Source of the DNA: Nitrospira sp.
GTDB taxonomy: Bacteria > Nitrospirota > Nitrospiria > Nitrospirales > Nitrospiraceae
Direction: 5' to 3'
Assembly: GCA_029881435.1 (NCBI GenBank)
Contig: JAOUMR010000011.1
Location: forward strand, 1 to 55,354
Length of the DNA: 55,354 nt
The notes below the pieces were generated by a model. It worked only from the letters and a program-made list of their open reading frames with translations. It was not told the DNA's origin and did no database searches. This document shows, one piece after another, positions 46,092 to 55,354 of this stretch; the stretch's first letter is position 1; each line of letters opens with the position of its first letter. Both the position numbers and the translations under genes were made by a program.

Positions 46092-47966
46092 ATGGTACCG
46101 ACGAATTATCCCGAGACAGAGTTTGGCGACCTCCATCGTAGGCTTTTGGGGCTGCGTGTGGGGCTGTTGTTGGTGGTGGGGCTATTGGGCCTTCGCCTCT
46201 GGCATTTGCAAATTCTTGAGGGGCCGTACTATCGAGATTTATCGGAAAACAATCGCACCAGGCAGGTCTTGCTTGAGCCGGCTCGTGGCCTGATCTATGA
46301 CCGGAATGGCATCCTTCTCGCCAATAATGTGTCGAGCTTCAGTCTTTATGTGACGCTGGAAGACGTGAAGGATCGCGAAGTCTTGATTCACCAGCTTACT
46401 GAACTGCTGGGCTTGGACCCCACTGTCGTGAGAAAAAAATTGGAGACCAGGGGCAGTAAGCTGCTTCCACGAAAAATCAAAGACCGGATGACTCTGCGTG
46501 ATGCCACGCTCGTTGAATCTCGTCGGCTTGACATGCCCGGCGTCATGATTCAGGTCGAGTCGCAACGCAACTATCCGGGCGGTCTGATTGCAGCACACAT
46601 TCTGGGGTATGTGGGAGAAATTTCAGCGGATCAACTTGAGAAGCCAGAATTTGGCGATCTTCACCAAGGCAGCATTGTGGGGCAATATGGGATTGAGAAA
46701 TCCTATGATCGGCATATGCGAGGCATGGCCGGCCAAAAGAGTGTGGAAGTCGACGCAGTGGGTCACGTCAAGAAAGCCGCGGTGGTTGAAAGGCCGGAGG
46801 CTGGAAACGACCTCTATCTCACGATCGACGCCCGGCTTCAGAAGCTCGCCGAAGATCTGCTAGGTGAAGAACAAGGCGCCATCGTCGCGCTCGATCCGAG
46901 TAACGGTGACATCCTTGCCATGGCCAGCCGGCCCGCCTTCGATCCGAATATTCTGTCGCGAGAACTGACTTCAAAGCAATGGGTTGAAATTGTGCAGGAT
47001 GAAGGGCGTCCACTGAATAACCGTGCGTCTCAGGGGCAGTATCCCCCTGGTTCCATCTTTAAGATTCCGATGGCTGTCGCTGCCCTGGAAACGAAGACCA
47101 TGGCGCCGTCCAGTACGGTTCATTGTACCGGTGGATATCGGTTCGGCAGACGAGTCTATCGGGACTGGAAAGCCGGCGGGCACGGGTACGTCGATCTACA
47201 CGAGGCCCTGGTCCATTCCTGCGACGTATACTTTTATTCGGTCGGTCAGCGTATGGGCATTGATGTGATGGCAGAATTTGGAAAGGACTTTGGACTTGGA
47301 CGGGCAACGGGCGTGGAGTTACCATCGGAACGATCCGGGATCATGCCGTCTCCTGCCTGGAAGCAAAAGGCCAAGCGAGAATCTTGGCTGCCGGGTGAGA
47401 CCATTTCGGCAGCCATCGGACAGGGCTTTGTGACGGTGACACCGTTACAGATGGCCAGCATGATGGCCACCGTTGCCAACGATGGGGTCAATTATCGTCC
47501 TCGTCTGGTGCAGGCAGTCATGGATCGAGCGACGGGGAACCTCCAAGAATTGCCGGCCGTTCCTCGTGGAAAAATCAACGCGAAACCGGAGACGTTCCGT
47601 ATCATCAAGGATGCCTTGGCTGACGTCGTCACGAAGGGAACCGCGACAAGAGCGAAGTCCTCCATCGTGACAATCGGCGGGAAGACGGGGACGGCGCAGG
47701 TGGCCGCGCTCCGACCAGGGCCAGAGGAAGATATTCCCAAGAAGTTTCGCGATCACGCTTGGTTCGTCGCCTTCGCGCCGGTGCAATCGCCTAAAATTGC
47801 TGTGGTGGTGTTGGCTGAGCATATGGGACATGGCGGGGCCACGGCGGCGCCGCTCGCAAAAGAAGTTATTGAAGCGTACATGCAACTGCCCTCACAGTCT
47901 CCTGTCGTCACATCGGGATTACCTGCTGTGAGCCGACATGATGAGGGTTCATTCACAGAGTCATGA
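46092..47966 (+). CDS. mrdA: Penicillin-binding protein 2 (peptidoglycan transpeptidase)
   Basis: PBP2 cross-links new peptidoglycan with RodA during elongation. The 624-residue protein has a transmembrane anchor (residues 22-42), a pedestal domain (from LEPARGLIYDRNGILLANN), and the transpeptidase domain with the active site SIFK (Ser 321, Lys 324), SCD as the SxN-equivalent motif near 383, and KTGTAQV near 535. It is ten bases after mreD and overlaps rodA by four bases. A Ser/Val-rich tail of about 25 residues closes it. Confidence 0.95.
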   Translation: MVPTNYPETEFGDLHRRLLGLRVGLLLVVGLLGLRLWHLQILEGPYYRDLSENNRTRQVLLEPARGLIYDRNGILLANNVSSFSLYVTLEDVKDREVLIHQLTELLGLDPTVVRKKLETRGSKLLPRKIKDRMTLRDATLVESRRLDMPGVMIQVESQRNYPGGLIAAHILGYVGEISADQLEKPEFGDLHQGSIVGQYGIEKSYDRHMRGMAGQKSVEVDAVGHVKKAAVVERPEAGNDLYLTIDARLQKLAEDLLGEEQGAIVALDPSNGDILAMASRPAFDPNILSRELTSKQWVEIVQDEGRPLNNRASQGQYPPGSIFKIPMAVAALETKTMAPSSTVHCTGGYRFGRRVYRDWKAGGHGYVDLHEALVHSCDVYFYSVGQRMGIDVMAEFGKDFGLGRATGVELPSERSGIMPSPAWKQKAKRESWLPGETISAAIGQGFVTVTPLQMASMMATVANDGVNYRPRLVQAVMDRATGNLQELPAVPRGKINAKPETFRIIKDALADVVTKGTATRAKSSIVTIGGKTGTAQVAALRPGPEEDIPKKFRDHAWFVAFAPVQSPKIAVVVLAEHMGHGGATAAPLAKEVIEAYMQLPSQSPVVTSGLPAVSRHDEGSFTES

Positions 47967-49084
47967 TTGAGCGATTGACTGAGCATCGCGGTCTCGACGG
48001 CTTCGATATGCGCTATGGGAGCCTGATTCTCGCTATTCTGGCGATTGGAGTGGTGTCTATTTATAGCGTGACGCAGGGGCAGCACAAGGGGCTCACTCCC
48101 TATTATCTCAAACAGTTGATGTGGATCGGATTGGGTGCGGCAGCCTTCCTCGTCATGTGGGCGTCGGACTATCACCAGCTTGCCCGGTTTGCGTATCCCG
48201 CCTACGTGTTTATTCTGTTAATGTTGATCTTTGTCCTCTTCGAAGGACGAACGAGTAAGGGGGCACAACGATGGCTCGCGTTGGGCCCGTTCAGTTTCCA
48301 GCCGTCTGAATTCGCCAAGCTTATTCTCATATTGGTCTTGGCGCACTATTACTCGAAAGCCCCTCGTGTAGGATGGCTGCAGCGCGTCATCGTGCCGGGA
48401 CTCTTGGTATTGCCTGGTCTTCTCCTTATCCTGAAGCAACCAGATCTCGGGAGCGGCTTGAGCTTTGTGGCGATCTATGCCGCCATGCTTCTTATGGTCG
48501 GGATTCGCTCTCAAGCTATTGGATTTATTCTATTATTTGGAATCATGCTCTTCCCATTTGCCTGGGAGGGGGTCTGGGGGTCCTTGCATGATTATCAGCG
48601 ACAGCGCATTATGGCGTTCGTCGACCCCGGCTATGACCCAGGCGGAAAAGGCTATCATGCCCTGCAATCAAGGATCGCCATCGGTTCTGGTCAGCTCTTG
48701 GGCAAAGGACTCCATGGCGGGACGCAGAGCCAGCTCAAGTTTTTGCCCGAGGGACATACCGATTTCGTGTTTGCCGTCTTTGCAGAAGAATGGGGATTTC
48801 TGGGTGTCTTGATCCTTCTAGGGCTGTTTGTGGGATTAATCTGGCTCTCGTTGGAGATTGCATCTAAAGCGAAAGATCAGCTGGGCGCGTTGCTTGCTGT
48901 CGGAATCGTGGCGATGCTGTGTTTCTGTATCGTGGTCAATATTGGGATGACGGCTGGAATGTTTCCGATCGTCGGCATACCCTTGCCCTTGGTGAGTTAC
49001 GGTGGAAGCGCTACCGTCATGACCATGGCATCGTTAGGCTTATTGCTGAATATCAAGCGGAAGCGGTTGAGCCTGTTTTATTGA
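47963..49084 (+). CDS. rodA: Rod shape-determining protein RodA (SEDS glycosyltransferase)
   Basis: RodA polymerises glycan strands from lipid II. The 373-residue membrane protein has about ten helices and the SEDS motifs RWLALGPFSFQPSEFAKL, QPDLGSGLSFVAIY, KFLPEGHTDFVFAVFAEEWGF and GIPLPLVSYGGSATVMTM. It pairs with the PBP2 encoded just before. The start overlaps mrdA by four bases. Division-type FtsW is unlikely since the gene sits next to mrdA. Confidence 0.95.
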   Translation: MIERLTEHRGLDGFDMRYGSLILAILAIGVVSIYSVTQGQHKGLTPYYLKQLMWIGLGAAAFLVMWASDYHQLARFAYPAYVFILLMLIFVLFEGRTSKGAQRWLALGPFSFQPSEFAKLILILVLAHYYSKAPRVGWLQRVIVPGLLVLPGLLLILKQPDLGSGLSFVAIYAAMLLMVGIRSQAIGFILLFGIMLFPFAWEGVWGSLHDYQRQRIMAFVDPGYDPGGKGYHALQSRIAIGSGQLLGKGLHGGTQSQLKFLPEGHTDFVFAVFAEEWGFLGVLILLGLFVGLIWLSLEIASKAKDQLGALLAVGIVAMLCFCIVVNIGMTAGMFPIVGIPLPLVSYGGSATVMTMASLGLLLNIKRKRLSLFY

Positions 49085-49244
49085 GTGAACACCGGCAAGG
49101 TAGGGCCGCGAGCATCTGTCTTTCGGAGCACATACTACCGAGAGCCGACGGAAGGCACGGGTGGAGTGAACGCCGGACCTGAGCATGAGCTCGCGTCCAT
49201 CGCAATCCCGATGTCCCGGCGGCTTTCAGATCAAAGGAGTCAGG

Positions 49245-50753
49245 ATGGGAGTTGAGATTGCGATAACAGTCGCGCGCGAGGAAACTCGAGTGGCGGTCCT
49301 CGATGGCGGGGTGGTCACCGATCTATTTGGAGACCGTGCCAAGCATAAAGATTTTGTCGGAAACATTTATAAGGGACGAGTCGCCAAGGTGCTGCCGGGG
49401 ATGCAGGCTGCATTTGTGGATATCGGTCTGGAAAAGGCGGCGTTCATGCACGTCTCTGACCTGCTGGAGGATGCAGAGCCTGGCGATTTGCTGGTTGATG
49501 CGGAAGAAGACGAAAAAGATTCGGACATCCTCAGACCCAAGCGTCAGAGCGCCAAACCTATCGAACAGCTGCTGAGTGAGGGCCAGGAACTGATGGTGCA
49601 GATCTCGAAGGGGCCGATCGGCACCAAGGGATCCCGAGTCACGACCTACGTTTCGCTACCGGGACGCTACCTCGTTTTTATGCCGAACGTCGACCATATC
49701 GGTGTGTCGCGGCGCATTCCGCGAGATGAAGAACGGGCCAGGTTGAAGGAGATCATGCGCCGAGTTCGGCGCCAGGGCTTTGGGTATATCGTGCGGACAG
49801 TCAGCGAAGGTGTCAAAGAGGACGAACTCAAATCAGATGTCGATTTTCTGCACGTGCTCTGGCAGGACGTGTTGACGAAGCGAGAACAATCACCCGCTCC
49901 TGCGCTGCTGCATTCGGACTTGAGCCTCAGCTTCCGGGTGGTGCGGGACTTGTTCGGGAAAAAGGTTGATCGACTCTGGATCGACTCACGGGTGGAATAC
50001 GAGGCTATTCGAGGGTTTGTGCAGCGCTTTTCTCCTGAACAAACGGCACGGATTCATTTCTACGACAAGGAAGAGCCGTTGTTCGATCATTTGGGAGTTG
50101 AGCAGGAAATTGTGCGCGCCTTGAGCCGGAAAGTGTGGCTCAAGTCGGGTGGCTATTTGGTCATCGATCATACCGAGGCTATGACTGTGATCGACGTCAA
50201 TACGGGGCGCTTTGTGGGGAAGCGCGATCAAGAAGAGACCATCGTGCGGAATAATCTCGAAGCGGCGAAAGAAGTGGCCTATCAGCTCAAGTTGCGTGGA
50301 ATCGGCGGCATTATCATCGTCGATTTCATTGATATGGAGCGTGAAAAGAATCGAGATCGTGTCTACCATGCGCTGATGGATGCCATGGCGTCAGACAAGG
50401 CACGGACGAGAATCTCCAGAATCTCGGATCTTGGCTTGATCGAGATTTCTCGCGAGCGTGTTCGGGAGGATCTCTTGCGCTCGCTGTCAGAGCCCTGCCG
50501 CTACTGCGAAGGTCGTGGATATACGAAATCTCCGACGACTGTGGTGTACGAAATCTTTCGGGAGATTCGACGGATTGAGCCCGCTTCAGATCAACAACGT
50601 ATCGTTGTGGGAGCCCATCCGACGGTGGCGGAATTGCTGCAAGATGAAGAACGCAATGGAATAGAAGTACTGGAACGGGATTGTTCGGCAAAGATCATCA
50701 TCACCCCGGATAGCCAGTTGCATCTTGAACAATACGATCTGGTCGTTCTTTAG
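49245..50753 (+). CDS. rng: Ribonuclease G (RNase E/G family)
   Basis: The 502-residue endoribonuclease matures 16S rRNA and decays mRNA. It has the S1 domain (about residues 36-120, YKGRVAKVLPGMQAAFVDIGLEKAAFMHVSD), an acidic insert (DAEEDEKDSD), the RNase H-like and DNase I-like domains with DVNTGRF and FIDMEREKNRDRV, and the zinc-link CRYCEGRGYTKS. It lacks the long C-terminal scaffold of RNase E, so RNase G is the better name. The ATG at 49245 is preceded by AAAGGAG. It follows the rod cluster. Confidence 0.93.
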   Translation: MGVEIAITVAREETRVAVLDGGVVTDLFGDRAKHKDFVGNIYKGRVAKVLPGMQAAFVDIGLEKAAFMHVSDLLEDAEPGDLLVDAEEDEKDSDILRPKRQSAKPIEQLLSEGQELMVQISKGPIGTKGSRVTTYVSLPGRYLVFMPNVDHIGVSRRIPRDEERARLKEIMRRVRRQGFGYIVRTVSEGVKEDELKSDVDFLHVLWQDVLTKREQSPAPALLHSDLSLSFRVVRDLFGKKVDRLWIDSRVEYEAIRGFVQRFSPEQTARIHFYDKEEPLFDHLGVEQEIVRALSRKVWLKSGGYLVIDHTEAMTVIDVNTGRFVGKRDQEETIVRNNLEAAKEVAYQLKLRGIGGIIIVDFIDMEREKNRDRVYHALMDAMASDKARTRISRISDLGLIEISRERVREDLLRSLSEPCRYCEGRGYTKSPTTVVYEIFREIRRIEPASDQQRIVVGAHPTVAELLQDEERNGIEVLERDCSAKIIITPDSQLHLEQYDLVVL

Positions 50754-50852
50754 TATGGTGCCGCGCTCGCCGTCCTTTCCCGCCAGGAGAGTGATTGCCA
50801 AGGTTCTGCCATCCGGCTGAGGCGAATCTCCTATCATTTCAGCGAGACCCAG

Positions 50853-51971
50853 ATGGATGAAGCATCATTGACTGCGTGGCTTACGCTCCAAGCCATTGAC
50901 GGTGTCGGAGATCGTACGCTTCTTAAACTGATCCACGCGTTGGGTTCGGCCGAGACCACTCTCGCGGGGACCACGGATCAGTTGCTCTGCGCCGGCTGCA
51001 GCCTGGAAGTGGCTGAGTCCATACGGCGAGGACCTGATCCGAATATCCGTCGGCAGATTGAGCACCGAGTGAAGATCGTTGAACGCCTCAACATCCGAAC
51101 ACTCACGGTATTTGATCCATCCTATCCATCTCGGCTCCGGGCCATTCCTGATCCGCCACCGTTGCTGTTCATGAGCGGGACGTTGACTCCGCAGGACGAC
51201 GTGGCCATTGCGATTGTGGGTGGCCGACGGGCGACCGCGTCCGGCAGGATTCTCACCGAGGAGATTGCCAAAGACCTGTCAGAGCGCGGTGTCACAATCG
51301 TTAGTGGATTAGCGCGGGGAATCGATGCGGCTGCGCATCGAGGCGCAGTGGCCGGAAAAGGACGTACGATCGCCGTACTGGGGTGCGGTATCGACCGAAC
51401 CTATCCATCGGAACACCAGGCACTGCGTCGGAGCATCGAGTCGCATGGGGTCGTCATCTCGGAGTTGACGATTGGGGCGGCACCGCACAGTCATCACTTC
51501 CCACGAAGGAATCGGATCATCAGCGGCCTTTCGTTGGGTGTGCTGGTGAGCGAAGCCGCAACCAACAGCGGTTCGCTCATTACGGCGAGGCTTGCGTTGG
51601 AACAAGGTCGAGAGGTGTTCGCCATCCCAGGGTCCATCAAGGAGGAAGCGTGCCGAGGATCGAATCGCCTGATTAAGGAGGGAGCGAAGCTTATCGAGGG
51701 AGCACAAGATATTCTCGATGAGATTCTTCCACAAATCGATGCGCGTCAACGGGCCATGATGCGACTTGATGCCGCACCGCTCGATGCGCAGGCAACACTC
51801 AGGCAAGACGATCTGTTGGTGTACGAGGCGTTGTCTTATGAGGCACGATCAGTGGATGCGGTCATTGAGCAAACAGGGTTGAGCGCCGCGCAAGTGTCGG
51901 CGACGCTGCTGTCCTTAGAATTGAGCGGACGGATTCGTCAGTTGCCGGGGCAACAATACATTCGTCTGTAG
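50853..51971 (+). CDS. dprA: DNA processing protein DprA
   Basis: DprA loads RecA on incoming single-stranded DNA in natural transformation. The 372-residue protein has an N-terminal SAM-like helical domain (LTLQAIDGVGDRTLLKLIHA), the Rossmann-type DprA core with IVGGRRATASGR, VSGLARGIDAAAHRGA, VLGCGIDRTYPSEH, FPRRNRIISGLS and EAATNSGSLITARLA, and a C-terminal winged helix (LVYEALSYEARSVDAVIEQTGLS). It stands alone of competence genes and is followed by topA, a common pairing. Confidence 0.95.
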   Translation: MDEASLTAWLTLQAIDGVGDRTLLKLIHALGSAETTLAGTTDQLLCAGCSLEVAESIRRGPDPNIRRQIEHRVKIVERLNIRTLTVFDPSYPSRLRAIPDPPPLLFMSGTLTPQDDVAIAIVGGRRATASGRILTEEIAKDLSERGVTIVSGLARGIDAAAHRGAVAGKGRTIAVLGCGIDRTYPSEHQALRRSIESHGVVISELTIGAAPHSHHFPRRNRIISGLSLGVLVSEAATNSGSLITARLALEQGREVFAIPGSIKEEACRGSNRLIKEGAKLIEGAQDILDEILPQIDARQRAMMRLDAAPLDAQATLRQDDLLVYEALSYEARSVDAVIEQTGLSAAQVSATLLSLELSGRIRQLPGQQYIRL

Positions 51972-52182
51972 TCCAATGCTCAAAGCCCTGCACGAGCGTC
52001 ATGATCAGATCGCGGTGAGGATGGCTCACCCTATTGATTGAGTGGGTAATCGAATCCATTTTGTGTGCAGGCATATATGGGTCCTAATCTCCTGACAATT
52101 GTCGCCGACTGCCATTCTAGTTGCACGAATCCCCAAGATTTGATACGGATGGTAGACTTCTTCAGAGATAGCCGGAGTACGC

Positions 52183-54522
52183 ATGGGAAAATCGTTAATC
52201 ATCGTTGAGTCGCCGACGAAGGCGAGAACTATCACCAAGTATCTGGGCCGTGGCTATACGGTGATGGCGTCGGTGGGCCATATCAAAGATTTACCGACAA
52301 GCAAGTTAGGCGTCGATCTCGAGCACGATTTCGAACCGCAGTACGTCACGATCAAAGGGAAGTCGAAGGTCTTGGCTGAGATTAAGAAGAAGGCAGAAGA
52401 GGCGGACAAGATATTCCTGGCGCCGGACCCCGATCGTGAAGGCGAAGCGATAGCATGGCATCTTGAGCAAGAGCTGCTCGGAAAATCGAAGAAGAAAAAG
52501 AAAGACGGCAAGATCTTCCGGGTTTTGTTCAACGAGATCACCGAGTCCGCCATCAAGCGGGCGTTACAATCGCCTGGCGAGATCGACATGAAGTTGGTCA
52601 ATGCCCAGCAGGCCCGCCGGATCTTGGATCGTATTGTCGGCTACCAAGGGAGTCAGTTGCTCTGGAACAAGGTTCGTCGTGGACTCAGCATGGGGCGTGT
52701 GCAATCGGTTGCCATGCGGTTAATTTGCGAACGAGAAGCAGAACGGGAGGCGTTCCGGGCTGAAGAGTACTGGTCGATTACCGCGCTGCTGGCTGGGGCC
52801 AATCCGCCGTCGTTTGAGGCGAAGCTCCACAGTATCAACAGCGAGGATGCGTCGATTGAAAATGGCGAACAGGCCAGTCGAGTCGTCGCCGATATTCAGG
52901 GAAAGTCATTCGCTGTCCAGTCAATTGAGCGCCGTGAGAAAAAGCGGAACCCCGTCGCTCCGTTCATCACCAGTCGCCTGCAGCAGGAAGCCGCACGGAA
53001 ACTGCATTTTTCACCAAAGAAAACCATGACTCTCGCGCAGCAGCTCTACGAAGGGATCGAAATCGGCGCCGAAGGGGCGACCGGTCTGATCACCTATATG
53101 AGAACCGATTCGCCTCGTATTTCGAACGAGGCGATGACCGATGCGCGCGAGGTGATTCAGTCGCGATTCGGAGCTAATTATCTCCCGGGGACACCGAATG
53201 TCTACAAGACGTCAAAAGCCGCGCAGGAAGCCCATGAGGCGATTCGGCCGACTTCGGCAGCGCGCGACCCCGAATCGATTCGTCAATACTTGGATCATGA
53301 TCAATACAATCTCTATAAGCTGATTTGGAATCGATTCATTGCCTCGCAGATGGTGCCGGCCATTTTGGACGTGACCCGGATCGATTCAGCACCGGTTGGG
53401 ACGAAGGAGCGCTATATGTTTCGCTCGACCGGAACCGTCGTGAAGTTCCCTGGCCATACGATCGTGTATATGGAAGGCGTTGATAAGGAGTTGCCATCGC
53501 AGAAACCAAAGGCCGATCAGGAGGTGGATGACGACGAGCGTCAGCTGCCGACATTGGCTGAAGGCGAACAGTTACGGTTGATCGAGCAGGAAGGGCAAAC
53601 CGTTCCTGGGATGTTGTCCAAACAACATTTCACGCAGCCCCCACCGCGATACAACGAAGCGCTCTTGATCAAAGAGTTGGAGGAAAAAGGAATCGGGCGG
53701 CCGTCGACTTACGCCGCCATTATTTCGACGATCCAGGATCGGAAGTACGTGGAAAAAACCGAAGGACGGTTGGTGCCGACTGAAACAGGGAAAACCGTCC
53801 ACGATTTCCTCATGAAGGGGTTCCCTGAGCTTATCAATGTGGATTTTACATCGCAACTGGAAGAACAACTCGACGAAGTGGAAGAGGGGAACAAGCAGTG
53901 GGTCACGGCGGTGCGCGACTTCTATACGCCGTTCACCAGAGAAATGGAACGCGCGAAGACGATCCCCGGTCCAAAAGATACGGTCGAACCACCAACCGAC
54001 ATTCCCTGCGAGAAGTGCGGCCGGATGTTGGAGATCAAGTGGGGCCGAAACGGAAAATTTCTCGCTTGCCCGGCGTACAAAGATGATCCTCCTTGCAAGA
54101 ATACCCAGAACTTCGAAAAGTTGCCGGATGGCACGATTAAAATCGTCCCCAAAGAGGAAATCACCACCGATCAGGTTTGTGATAAATGCAGTAGCCCAAT
54201 GGTGGTCAAGACCGGTCGCTTCGGGAAGTTCATCGCCTGTTCCGCCTATCCACAGTGTAAGACGACTAAGCCGTTGGCCTTGGGTGTGAAGTGCCCGCAG
54301 CCGGACTGTGGTGGCGACCTCGTGCAGAAACGGACCAAGAAGGGGCGTTCGTTCTTTGCCTGCAGCAACTATCCCAAGTGCGAGTATGCGCTGTGGGATC
54401 GTCCCATTCCGAAGGCCTGTCCGACGTGTCAGGCTCCGTTCCTCGTGGAGAAAGTCAGCAAGCAGGACGGCCGGAGTGTGCAATGTCGCAACCAAGATTG
54501 CGGTTACCGCGAAGCGGGCTAA
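52183..54522 (+). CDS. topA: DNA topoisomerase I
   Basis: Type IA enzyme that relaxes negative supercoils. The 779-residue protein has a Toprim domain (IIVESPTKARTITKYL and DPDREGEAIAWHLE near 82), the active-site Tyr in GLITYMRTDSPRIS near 305, and four C-terminal C4 zinc ribbons: CEKCGRM, CDKCSSP, CPQPDCGGD and CPTCQAP as first pairs. GGAG precedes the ATG. Length and layout fit a full enzyme. It is followed by 180 bases without a gene. Confidence 0.97.
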   Translation: MGKSLIIVESPTKARTITKYLGRGYTVMASVGHIKDLPTSKLGVDLEHDFEPQYVTIKGKSKVLAEIKKKAEEADKIFLAPDPDREGEAIAWHLEQELLGKSKKKKKDGKIFRVLFNEITESAIKRALQSPGEIDMKLVNAQQARRILDRIVGYQGSQLLWNKVRRGLSMGRVQSVAMRLICEREAEREAFRAEEYWSITALLAGANPPSFEAKLHSINSEDASIENGEQASRVVADIQGKSFAVQSIERREKKRNPVAPFITSRLQQEAARKLHFSPKKTMTLAQQLYEGIEIGAEGATGLITYMRTDSPRISNEAMTDAREVIQSRFGANYLPGTPNVYKTSKAAQEAHEAIRPTSAARDPESIRQYLDHDQYNLYKLIWNRFIASQMVPAILDVTRIDSAPVGTKERYMFRSTGTVVKFPGHTIVYMEGVDKELPSQKPKADQEVDDDERQLPTLAEGEQLRLIEQEGQTVPGMLSKQHFTQPPPRYNEALLIKELEEKGIGRPSTYAAIISTIQDRKYVEKTEGRLVPTETGKTVHDFLMKGFPELINVDFTSQLEEQLDEVEEGNKQWVTAVRDFYTPFTREMERAKTIPGPKDTVEPPTDIPCEKCGRMLEIKWGRNGKFLACPAYKDDPPCKNTQNFEKLPDGTIKIVPKEEITTDQVCDKCSSPMVVKTGRFGKFIACSAYPQCKTTKPLALGVKCPQPDCGGDLVQKRTKKGRSFFACSNYPKCEYALWDRPIPKACPTCQAPFLVEKVSKQDGRSVQCRNQDCGYREAG

Positions 54523-54704
54523 CGAGTTCCAGCTCCTTCTATTCGCGTACTTCCAGGCAATCAAGAGTCTCTGTTCAGTCCCGCATGAACCACGAGACTG
54601 ATAAAACGGTCGTTCAGTACACGCACATGTGTATACTACCTCATGCCGTCTCGCTTCATTGAAGCACCACCTGCGTCAGGGCACATGCGTGACTCTGCAT
54701 GCGC

Positions 54705-55326
54705 ATGACCTGGGTGTGTGCAGGGGCACTATTTCTGCCCGGGTTTGGCCTGGTTATCACCAGGTATGGCAGAGGAGACACCGTCGACATGGGTTGGAAG
54801 ACAGGCAGTCGGCGTCATTGTCGGCGGAATGCTGCCGGTGCGAGTGATAGATACACAGTCATCCAAGCTAAACGGAGTGGCTGTGCATCCATCGTGGCAG
54901 ATAGCGTTAACGGACTCAATCGGGCATGAGTGGTGGAGTGGCTCAGTCGCTCTGGGGGTTGAAGCGGCATTCTTAGGGATTGCGGAACCGACCAGCGCAT
55001 ATGGCGTAGGAGTCACGCCGAAGATTGTCTATACGCTTACCTCGTTCGACCGACTGAAGCCCTATCTCGAAGGCGGTGGGGGCCCGCTCTGGACAAATTT
55101 CGACGGCCGCATTCCTGAGCAGGGATCGGATTTCAACTTTCTGGTCTGGGGTGGTGTAGGCGCCAGCTGGGATCTGACCGCACCATGGGCGCTGAACGCC
55201 GGAGTCCGCTTCAATCACATCTCCAATGCTAGGAGCCTGTCCGATATTGATCGCCCCCCTCTTGCAGAGAATCTCCAGATGGGCTATCAGCTGTTCTACC
55301 CGACCCATGCCATGGAGGCCCCTTGA
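54705..55326 (+). pseudogene. PagL-like lipid A 3-O-deacylase with frameshifted signal peptide
   Basis: The protein after about residue 17 is a beta-barrel lipid A deacylase: YLEGGGGPLWTNFDGRIPE and the catalytic RFNHISNARSLSD, with the HxSNA motif, followed by an E that may finish the triad. PagL removes an acyl chain from lipid A in the outer membrane. A signal peptide, MRMTWVCAGALFLPG from ATG 54705, is in another frame. Dropping one G in the GGG run at 54741-54743 joins it to LAWLSPGMAEETPS, giving a normal signal with cleavage after GMA. The gene is thus broken, phase-variable or wrongly sequenced. The in-frame GTG at 54718 gives no good signal peptide. Confidence 0.7.
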
Positions 55327-55354
55327 TGCTGGACCGCACCTTCCGTCCCTACGA
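55326..55354 (+). CDS. Start of a possible next gene (partial)
   Basis: An ATG overlaps the stop of the PagL-like gene (TGATG) and opens nine codons, MLDRTFRPY, before the window ends. The overlap is typical for this genome, but nothing about function can be said. Confidence 0.35.

Noticed and set aside
53572-54564. Minus-strand frame of 330 codons opposite topA
   Set aside because: It is the antisense shadow of the topA zinc-ribbon part; no known family and the sense protein is complete.

Overview
The window reads as chromosomal sequence from a Nitrospira-type bacterium (phylum Nitrospirota). This is an inference from content, not from a search. The pointers are a five-gene 2-oxoacid:ferredoxin oxidoreductase operon of the kind used in the reductive TCA cycle, a Gram-negative envelope (lipoproteins, a PagL-like outer-membrane protein) and the mix of housekeeping clusters. 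Most genes have clear ribosome-binding sites, frequent ATGA or TAATG overlaps and long co-directional runs.

Layout. 1-800: the end of an IS630-type transposase abuts a class II aldolase gene that has lost its N-terminus, followed by tRNA-Asn. 940-5400 (minus): the oxidoreductase operon (order epsilon-alpha-beta-gamma-delta) behind a consensus promoter, ending at a strong terminator, then a small acidic protein. 5500-7620 (minus): an exported TPR protein with a possibly leaderless mRNA, a YciI-like protein and a DUF2203 protein. 7714-24510 (plus): a sigma-70 promoter and about 320-nt leader before rho, then rpmE, prfA, prmC, murA, the histidine genes hisG-D-B-H, a lipoprotein gene, hisA-F-IE, a HIT protein, dnaG, rpoD, a CAU tRNA (probably Ile2) and a zinc-ribbon coiled-coil protein.

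24511-26567 is the accessory patch: an IS1380-like element beside a decayed TIR-domain gene. After it come a minus-strand RNase HIII gene, an M48 lipoprotein protease and the RNase P RNA. 28940-39578 is a branched-chain amino acid and phospholipid run: ilvB, ilvN, ilvC, psd, pssA, a T-box riboswitch with a leucine (CTC) specifier, leuA, a cupin, leuB, an NHL propeller protein and asd. Then follow a DUF2905 membrane protein, a SpoIID-like protein and queA. A minus-strand SurA-N/PpiD-like chaperone gene separates these from an RDD protein and the rod-shape cluster mreB-C-D, mrdA, rodA. The window ends with RNase G, dprA, topA, a PagL-like deacylase whose signal peptide appears to be out of frame, and the first codons of another gene.

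How it works together: the por genes supply reductive carboxylation. The his and ilv/leu genes make amino acids, with leuA under tRNA-Leu charging control. The mre/mrd/rod genes build the cell wall together with murA. I found no CRISPR array, no complete defence system and no prophage. The most interesting items are the T-box inside the ilv-psd-pssA-leu run, the lipoprotein inside the his operon, three genes broken in different ways (aldolase by an IS, TIR protein by decay, PagL by a frameshift) and crossing complementary segments in the por leader.
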